Shown piece by piece: positions 58,123 to 64,000 of a stretch of 64,000 nt of DNA (position 1 is the stretch's first letter; each line of letters starts with the position of its first letter). The position numbers and the translations under genes are program-made. The stretch spans positions 371,001 through 435,000 of the forward strand of contig NC_008700.1 of assembly GCF_000015245.1 (NCBI RefSeq), read 5' to 3'. The notes under the pieces are model-generated. The model had not been told where the DNA came from and searched no databases. It saw only the letters and a program-made list of their open reading frames with translations. The stretch is from Shewanella amazonensis SB2B (GTDB taxonomy: Bacteria > Pseudomonadota > Gammaproteobacteria > Enterobacterales > Shewanellaceae).

Positions 58123-59307
58123 ATGTTTGAGATCATGGATACTCATTCTGACGAGGCGGTGATTAAAGTCATCGGCGTCGGTGGCGGCGGTGGCAACGCC
58201 GTTGAACATATGGTGAAGCACAACATTGAAGGTGTTGAGTTCGTTGCAACCAACACCGATGCACAGGCGCTGCGCAAATCAGCCGCGGGTCAAACGATCC
58301 AACTGGGTCGTGATGTGACCAAGGGCTTGGGTGCCGGTGCCAATCCCGAGGTAGGTCGTGCGGCCGCCGAGGAAGACAAAGAAAGCATCCGCGCTGCCAT
58401 CAAGGGCTCGGACATGATCTTTATCGCTGCCGGTATGGGCGGTGGTACCGGTACCGGTGCTGCACCTGTGGTGGCTGAAGTTGCCCGCGAAGAAGGCATT
58501 CTGACCGTGGCTGTGGTGACCAAGCCATTTCCCTTCGAAGGCAAGAAGCGTATGGCCTATGCCGAGCAGGGCATTGCCGAGCTTGCCAAGCACGTGGACT
58601 CACTCATCACCATCCCCAACGAGAAGCTGCTCAAGGTATTGGGCCGTGGCACCTCGCTGCTGGACGCCTTCGCGGCGGCCAACAACGTGCTCTTGGGCGC
58701 TGTGCAGGGTATTGCCGAGCTTATCACCCGTCCAGGTCTGATTAACGTCGACTTCGCGGACGTGAAAACCGTTATGTCTGAAATGGGTAATGCCATGATG
58801 GGTACCGGTGTTGCCCGTGGTGAAGACCGCGCAGAAGAAGCTGCTGAAGCCGCTGTCGCCAGCCCATTGCTGGAAGACATCGACCTCGCCGGTGCCCGTG
58901 GCGTGCTGGTGAACATCACTGCTGGTATGGACATGACCATCGAAGAGTTCGAAACCGTGGGTAACCACGTGAAGGCCTATGCCTCAGACAACGCTACCGT
59001 GGTAGTGGGTGCCGTTATCGACCCCGAGATGAGCGATGAACTGCGTGTGACCGTGGTTGCCACAGGTATCGGCGCGGATAAAAAGCCTGATATCCAGCTG
59101 GTGCCCAAGGTTCAGCCTCGTCCAGAGCCAGTGGTTGTTGAGCCAAAGGTTGAAGCCTTTGTCGCCGAAGAGCCTGTATATCAGACTCAGCCAGCCGCAC
59201 CAAAAGGCAATGCTGTACCATCAGCAGCACCACAGGTAGCGACTGCACCAAAGAACGAGCTTGATTACCTGGATATTCCTGCTTTTCTGCGCAAGCAGGC
59301 TGACTGA
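58123..59307 (+). CDS. ftsZ: Cell division GTPase FtsZ
   Basis: A 394-residue tubulin homologue that forms the Z ring. GTP tubulin signature AAGMGGGTGTGAAPV near 103, T7-loop NVDFADVKTVM near 207, a variable Pro-rich linker (about 320-375), and the conserved C-terminal peptide LDYLDIPAFLRKQAD that binds FtsA, ZipA and SlmA. SlmA is encoded at 21054-21647. Confidence 0.98.
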   Translation: MFEIMDTHSDEAVIKVIGVGGGGGNAVEHMVKHNIEGVEFVATNTDAQALRKSAAGQTIQLGRDVTKGLGAGANPEVGRAAAEEDKESIRAAIKGSDMIFIAAGMGGGTGTGAAPVVAEVAREEGILTVAVVTKPFPFEGKKRMAYAEQGIAELAKHVDSLITIPNEKLLKVLGRGTSLLDAFAAANNVLLGAVQGIAELITRPGLINVDFADVKTVMSEMGNAMMGTGVARGEDRAEEAAEAAVASPLLEDIDLAGARGVLVNITAGMDMTIEEFETVGNHVKAYASDNATVVVGAVIDPEMSDELRVTVVATGIGADKKPDIQLVPKVQPRPEPVVVEPKVEAFVAEEPVYQTQPAAPKGNAVPSAAPQVATAPKNELDYLDIPAFLRKQAD

Positions 59308-59461
59308 GTAAAAAAACCGGTACAGACAGCAAAGTGGCAAAGTAGCTTATTTTTTGTGAAATGCCTGACTTGTGGTAGCATGTCTGACCAGCCGCACTAT
59401 TGGCTGTCGTTTTCGACTGCCTGAGTGACAGTGATTTGTTGAATGCATAACGGGTAACTGA

Positions 59462-60382
59462 ATGATTTTTCAAAGAACAGTTAAAGAAATGGTTAAGACC
59501 ACCGGTGTTGGATTGCACTCCGGTAACAAGGTCACACTTACCATTAAACCCGCGCCAATCAATACAGGGATAGTACTGATGCGTACCGACCTGAACCCCG
59601 CCGTGGCCATTCCAGCCAAGGCGAATATGGTTCGGGAAACGACCATGTGTACCGCCCTGGTAAATGATGAAGGTGTTCGCATTTCGACTATCGAGCACCT
59701 GTTTGCTGCCCTGGCAGGCCTCGGCATTGATAATGCCGTTATCGAAGTGGACGCGCCCGAAATCCCGATTATGGATGGCAGCGCCAGCCCCTTCGTATTC
59801 CTGCTTCAGAGTGCCGGTATCCAGGAGCAGTCAGCGCCTAAAAAATATCTGCGTATCAAGCGCACCGTACGTGTGGAAGACGGCGACAAGTGGGCGGAAA
59901 TCCGTCCGTTCCAGGGCTTCAGAGTCAACTTTGCCATTGACTTCAATCACCCTGAGATCGCCCGCAGCCAACAGCATATGGTGATGGACTTTTCCTCTAC
60001 TGCCTTTGTGAAAGATATCAGCCGTGCCCGTACTTTCGGGTTTATGCGAGATATTGAGTATCTGCGTGCCAACAACCTGGCGCTGGGTGGCAGCATGGAA
60101 AATGCCGTGGTGCTTGATGAATACCGCGTCCTCAACCCCGATGGCCTGCGTTATGAGGACGAGTTCGTTAAGCACAAGATCCTGGATGCATTTGGCGATC
60201 TCTATGTCGCCGGTCATGCCATCATAGGTGAGTTTTGTGCCTATAAGACCGGCCATGCCCTGAACAATCAATTGGTCAGGGCAGTGCTTGCCGCTCAGGA
60301 TGCCTGGGAATTGGTAAGCTTTGACAAAGAAGCTGATGCACCTGTCAGTTTCGCCATGCCCGGCAATGCAGTGTTTGCCTGA
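59462..60382 (+). CDS. lpxC: UDP-3-O-acyl-GlcNAc deacetylase
   Basis: A 306-residue zinc amidase catalysing the committed step of lipid A synthesis. Metal and active-site motifs: [16 protein letters not shown] near 77 (first His), [15 protein letters not shown] near 238 (His and Asp) and [23 protein letters not shown] near 11 and [10 protein letters not shown] near 105 also fit. The enzyme is degraded by FtsH in enterics. Follows ftsZ by 154 bp. Confidence 0.97.
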
Positions 60383-60398
60383 GCATAATAAGTTAACT

Positions 60399-60851
60399 TC
60401 ATGACTGCCTGTGACGGCTGGCCAATGCAGCCAGCCGTTTCAGTTTTTGGCCCAGACTGCCTTCGGTATGTTCTGCCAGCGCTTCGAGATGTGCTGCTGC
60501 TGTTTCACTGAGTTGATTGGTGTTCACTGTGGCTTTTGGCCGATAGTGTGCCAGCGCCGGGTTGACTTTAACGTCAATAGCGGTGAGCATTGGGAGCGTT
60601 TCGGCCTGCAGTTGTTTCAGTAGCATAGGCTTTTGAAAGTTGATGCGGGCGGCCCAAGCGGCCGTTGCCGTTTCTATAACGAGAGTACCGTGGCGGAGAT
60701 TGGCTACCTTGAGTTGCTCCGCGACCGGACCTGATACCATCTGTTTCACGACTTGATCCAGATTGTTGAGCAGCTCCGCCTTTTCGGCGATATCCGGCAG
60801 AGTGCCGGTCGTGTGCATGAGCGCAGCGAGGTCCTGAGGTAACTTTTTCAT
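60399..60851 (-). CDS. dciA: DciA-family replicative helicase loader (DUF721)
   Basis: A 150-residue basic protein of the DUF721/DciA family. The KH-like domain (about 25-105) has a L--LD--V, LRHGTLVIETATAAWAARINF and LL--LQ pattern. DciA loads DnaB in bacteria lacking DnaC/DnaI. It lies opposite in direction between lpxC and the M23 gene, the arrangement usual in Shewanella and Vibrio upstream of secA. Confidence 0.88.
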   Translation of the reverse strand: MKKLPQDLAALMHTTGTLPDIAEKAELLNNLDQVVKQMVSGPVAEQLKVANLRHGTLVIETATAAWAARINFQKPMLLKQLQAETLPMLTAIDVKVNPALAHYRPKATVNTNQLSETAAAHLEALAEHTEGSLGQKLKRLAALASRHRQS

Positions 60852-60878
60852 TCAATAAGAAGATGGCTGATTGAAGCT

Positions 60879-61778
60879 ATGAGTGTAACAGTTTTTATTC
60901 AAGGCCGCAGCGGTGTCACCCGTTGGCAGCCCGGTAAACGATGGTTGCTGCTTCCGGTATTGTTGCTGGCCACAGGCGCTGGTCTGTATCAGCACAACAG
61001 TGCCCGTTTTGAAAGCCAGCAGGCCAGTGTCGACAATGAACGCCAGGCGCGTGAAAGCCAGAAGCGCGAAGTGCTTGAGCTGAAAAATGCGACCGAATCC
61101 CAACTCGCAACTCTGACCGCCTATGTTGCCCGCATGCAGGCGAAGATTACCCGTCTGGAAGCCCTGGGTCAGCAGGTTGCTCAAAATTACAAGCTTGAAG
61201 ATCAATTCGACTTCTCCGCCGAAGCCGGCGTGGGGGGCTCGAGCGATCTTGGCTCTGCTATCGAACTCAACCAGCTTATTGAAGATATGAATAAGCTGGC
61301 ACTCAGAATTGATAACAATGACGCTCAGCTGGCACTACTTGAAACCGTGGCAGCCAATCTCCATATAGATGAAGAACGTTATGTATCAGGGCGCCCTGTC
61401 AGCAAAGGCTATCTCTCGTCGCCCTACGGTTTACGCAATGACCCTTTCACCGGCCGAAGAACCATGCATAAAGGCATCGATTTCGCCGGTACAGAGGGGG
61501 CCGATGTTATCGCCACCGCCGGTGGTGTAGTGACATGGGCCGGAGACATGTTCGGTTATGGCCAATTGGTGGAAGTAGATCATGGAAATGGTCTGCGTAC
61601 CCGATACGGCCACAATAAAACGTTGTCAGTAGCTGTAGGTGATGTAGTCGCCAAGGGTGAAAAAATTGCCACCATGGGCAGTACCGGTCGTTCTACCGGT
61701 CCCCATGTTCACTACGAAGTGTTGCGGTCGGGTCAGCAGATTGACCCACAGAAATATGTCTACCGCAAGGCAGGTTAA
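60879..61778 (+). CDS. M23/LytM-type peptidase, secA-adjacent
   Basis: A 299-residue membrane-anchored protein. An N-terminal helix (about 24-40: LLLPVLLLATGAGLY) precedes a coiled coil (about 45-110) and a LytM/M23 domain (about 175-295). Zinc ligands: H and D in MHKGIDFAG, H in HVHYE. All are present, so an active endopeptidase on peptidoglycan is likely. Family members at this locus support cell division or envelope growth. Divergent from dciA. Confidence 0.88.
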   Translation: MSVTVFIQGRSGVTRWQPGKRWLLLPVLLLATGAGLYQHNSARFESQQASVDNERQARESQKREVLELKNATESQLATLTAYVARMQAKITRLEALGQQVAQNYKLEDQFDFSAEAGVGGSSDLGSAIELNQLIEDMNKLALRIDNNDAQLALLETVAANLHIDEERYVSGRPVSKGYLSSPYGLRNDPFTGRRTMHKGIDFAGTEGADVIATAGGVVTWAGDMFGYGQLVEVDHGNGLRTRYGHNKTLSVAVGDVVAKGEKIATMGSTGRSTGPHVHYEVLRSGQQIDPQKYVYRKAG

Positions 61779-61835
61779 CAACTTTGGCTGTGAGACTCGT
61801 CCAGGGACTTGGCCTTCATTGAGATAAGTAATCAG

Positions 61836-64000
61836 ATGTTTGGTAATTTACTGACAAAAATTTTTGGTAGCCGTAACGACCGCACCCTGAAACAACTGGG
61901 CAAGGTCGTGGTAAAAATTAACGCATTGGAAGCCGAATACGAAAAGCTTTCCGATGAGGAACTCAAGGCCAAAACGGCTGAGTTCAAGGCCCGTCTCGAA
62001 AAGGGCGAGAGTCTCAATGAGCTGATGGCTGAAGCCTTTGCTACTGTGCGTGAAGCATCCAAGCGCGTATTTGAGATGCGCCACTTCGACGTTCAGCTGA
62101 TGGGTGGTATGGTACTGGACAGCAACCGCATCGCCGAGATGCGTACCGGTGAAGGTAAAACCCTGACCGCCACACTGCCAGCCTATCTCAATGCACTGAC
62201 CGGTAAAGGGGTGCACGTGATCACGGTGAACGACTATCTGGCTCGCCGTGACGCCGAGAACAACCGTCCTCTGTTTGAATTCCTCGGTATGTCTGTTGGC
62301 GTAAACGTGGCTGGTTTGAGCCACGCCGACAAAAAGGCCGCCTACGATGCTGATATTACCTACGGCACCAACAACGAATTTGGTTTTGACTACCTGCGCG
62401 ATAACATGGCGTTTTCGCCAAACGATCGCGTCCAGCGTCCGCTGCACTATGCCCTGATTGACGAAGTGGACTCTATCCTTATCGATGAAGCCCGTACGCC
62501 ACTGATTATCTCCGGCGCCGCAGAAGACAGCTCAGAACTCTACATGCGGGTCAATAAGTTGATCCCAAGCCTCATCCGTCAGGAAAAAGAAGACACTGAG
62601 GAGTTTGTGGGTGAGGGTGACTACTCCATCGATGAGAAGGCTCGCCAGGTACACATGACCGAGCGCGGTCAGGAAAAGGTTGAGCAACTGCTGACCGAAG
62701 CTGGCCTGCTTGCCGAAGGTGACTCTCTCTACTCTGCAGCCAATATCTCTTTGCTGCACCATGTTAATGCAGCCCTGCGTGCCCATACCCTGTTCGAAAA
62801 AGACGTGGACTATGTGGTACAAAATAATGAAGTGGTCATCGTGGATGAGCACACGGGCCGTACCATGCCGGGCCGTCGCTGGTCTGAAGGTTTGCACCAG
62901 GCTGTTGAAGCCAAAGAAGGCGTGCGCATTCAGAACGAAAACCAGACGCTTGCCTCCATTACTTTCCAGAACTACTTCCGTCTGTACGAGAAGCTGGCCG
63001 GTATGACAGGTACTGCCGATACCGAAGCGTTCGAGTTCCAGCACATTTATGGTTTGGATACCGTGGTGGTGCCAACCAATCGCCCTATGGTGCGTAAAGA
63101 TATGCCGGATCTGGTATACCTCACTGCCCGTGAGAAATACCAGGCCATCATCGCCGATATCAAAGATTGCCGTGAGCGTGGTCAGCCTGTACTGGTGGGT
63201 ACCGTTTCCATTGAGCAGTCAGAGCTGCTGTCGCGTTTGCTGAACCAGGACAAAATTCCCCATCAGGTACTGAACGCCAAATTCCACGAAAAAGAAGCGG
63301 AAATTGTGGCCCAGGCGGGTCGCAGCGGCGCTGTGACAGTAGCCACCAACATGGCCGGTCGTGGTACTGACATTGTGCTGGGTGGGAACTGGAAGTCAGA
63401 AATTGAAGCTCTCGAAAACCCAAGTGAAGCCGACATCGCCAGGATCCGCGCCGATTGGGAAGTTCGCCATAATGCCGTGGTCGAGGCCGGTGGTCTGCAC
63501 ATTCTGGGTACCGAGCGCCATGAATCCCGCCGTATCGACAACCAGCTGCGTGGTCGTTCCGGTCGTCAGGGGGATCCGGGTTCTTCCCGCTTCTATCTGT
63601 CGATGGAAGATAACCTGATGCGCATCTTCGCTTCTGAGCGTGTCGCCAACATGATGAAGAAGCTGGGCATGGAAGAGGGCGAAGCCATTGAACACCCATG
63701 GGTGACCCGTGCCATCGAAAACGCCCAGCGTAAAGTCGAAGCCCGCAACTTTGATATCCGTAAGCAACTGCTCGAATTCGACGATGTTGCCAACGACCAG
63801 CGTCAGGTTGTTTACGCCCAGCGTAACGAGCTGATGGATGCCGAAAGCATCGAAGAGACCATCAAGAATATCCAGGCGGATGTGGTTGATGGCGTAATCA
63901 GTCAATACATTCCACCTCAGTCAGTGGAAGAGCTGTGGGATGTGCCTGGTCTGGAAGACCGTTTGGCAAAAGAGTTTGGTCTGCAGTTACCAGTACAGGA
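61836..64000 (+). CDS. secA: Preprotein translocase ATPase SecA, N-terminal part
   Basis: The first 721 or so residues; the gene runs past the window end. Motor motifs: MRTGEGKTLTATLPAYLNAL near 103 (Walker A), DEVDSILIDEARTPL near 210 (DEVD), GTVSIEQSE near 455 and ATNMAGRGTDIVLGG near 505, plus the preprotein-crosslinking domain. SecA pushes unfolded precursors through SecYEG. No secM-like gene precedes it; the M23 gene takes that place. Confidence 0.97.
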   Translation, partial: MFGNLLTKIFGSRNDRTLKQLGKVVVKINALEAEYEKLSDEELKAKTAEFKARLEKGESLNELMAEAFATVREASKRVFEMRHFDVQLMGGMVLDSNRIAEMRTGEGKTLTATLPAYLNALTGKGVHVITVNDYLARRDAENNRPLFEFLGMSVGVNVAGLSHADKKAAYDADITYGTNNEFGFDYLRDNMAFSPNDRVQRPLHYALIDEVDSILIDEARTPLIISGAAEDSSELYMRVNKLIPSLIRQEKEDTEEFVGEGDYSIDEKARQVHMTERGQEKVEQLLTEAGLLAEGDSLYSAANISLLHHVNAALRAHTLFEKDVDYVVQNNEVVIVDEHTGRTMPGRRWSEGLHQAVEAKEGVRIQNENQTLASITFQNYFRLYEKLAGMTGTADTEAFEFQHIYGLDTVVVPTNRPMVRKDMPDLVYLTAREKYQAIIADIKDCRERGQPVLVGTVSIEQSELLSRLLNQDKIPHQVLNAKFHEKEAEIVAQAGRSGAVTVATNMAGRGTDIVLGGNWKSEIEALENPSEADIARIRADWEVRHNAVVEAGGLHILGTERHESRRIDNQLRGRSGRQGDPGSSRFYLSMEDNLMRIFASERVANMMKKLGMEEGEAIEHPWVTRAIENAQRKVEARNFDIRKQLLEFDDVANDQRQVVYAQRNELMDAESIEETIKNIQADVVDGVISQYIPPQSVEELWDVPGLEDRLAKEFGLQLPVQ

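Noticed and set aside
61779..61835. secM-like arrest peptide before secA
   Set aside because: Only 57 bp separate the M23 gene from secA and no arrest-motif frame is present.

Overview
The window is a gammaproteobacterial chromosome segment that fits Shewanella or a close Alteromonadales relative. The evidence is gene order (yicC/rph/pyrE; slmA-dut-coaBC/radC-rpmBG; leuABCD with a leuL leader; mraZ to ftsZ-lpxC followed by dciA, an M23 peptidase and secA) and protein sequence. It runs from the 3' end of a GH92 mannosidase gene (1-1060) to the first two thirds of secA (61836-64000).

Positions 1237-15544 look like one integrated genomic island of about 14.3 kb. A tyrosine recombinase gene (13813-15360, minus) lies next to the 3' end of yicC. 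An imperfect 24-bp copy of the yicC 3' end lies at the far boundary. Both copies can encode the YicC C-terminus plus a stop codon, and each is followed on the yicC strand by a terminator. A 17-bp repeat inside each end looks like an integrase arm-type site. The left part of the island (1.5-3.6 kb) holds two AlpA-like regulators, two paralogous unknown proteins and two small membrane proteins. The middle (about 3.6-11.6 kb) is a one-directional array of short unrelated minus-strand genes separated by attC-like sites with no integron integrase, a CALIN-type cassette array. It includes two nearly identical SRAP (YedK) cassettes, a NERD nuclease-like protein with a zinc ribbon, a PLD-like protein, a metallophosphoesterase, a small P-loop kinase and a DUF6980 protein, plus a broken IS110-type transposase. 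The right part holds a gene-poor 1.2 kb, a winged-helix replication-relaxation-like protein, and a 0.5-kb noncoding block packed with short perfect hairpins. On the minus strand, the strand of the flanking genes, many of these hairpins have GNA or GNRA loops. That block is the most unusual structure in the window.

From 15.5 to 43 kb the sequence is ordinary housekeeping chromosome: RNA processing (yicC, rph), pyrimidine and folate synthesis (pyrE, folE), a secreted S9 peptidase, slmA, dut, coaBC, radC, ribosomal L28/L33, argA with an ARG box, rarD, recQ, a TPR protein with a degenerate GGDEF-like end, the attenuated leu operon, a FadL-type porin, glpK and a two-gene PepSY/ferredoxin membrane operon.

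From 43.4 to 59.3 kb lies the complete division and cell-wall cluster mraZ-rsmH-ftsL-ftsI-murE-murF-mraY-murD-ftsW-murG-murC-ftsQ-ftsA-ftsZ. It has a visible promoter and MraZ operator, many start/stop overlaps, and no ddl gene between murC and ftsQ. It is followed by lpxC, dciA, a LytM-type peptidase and secA.
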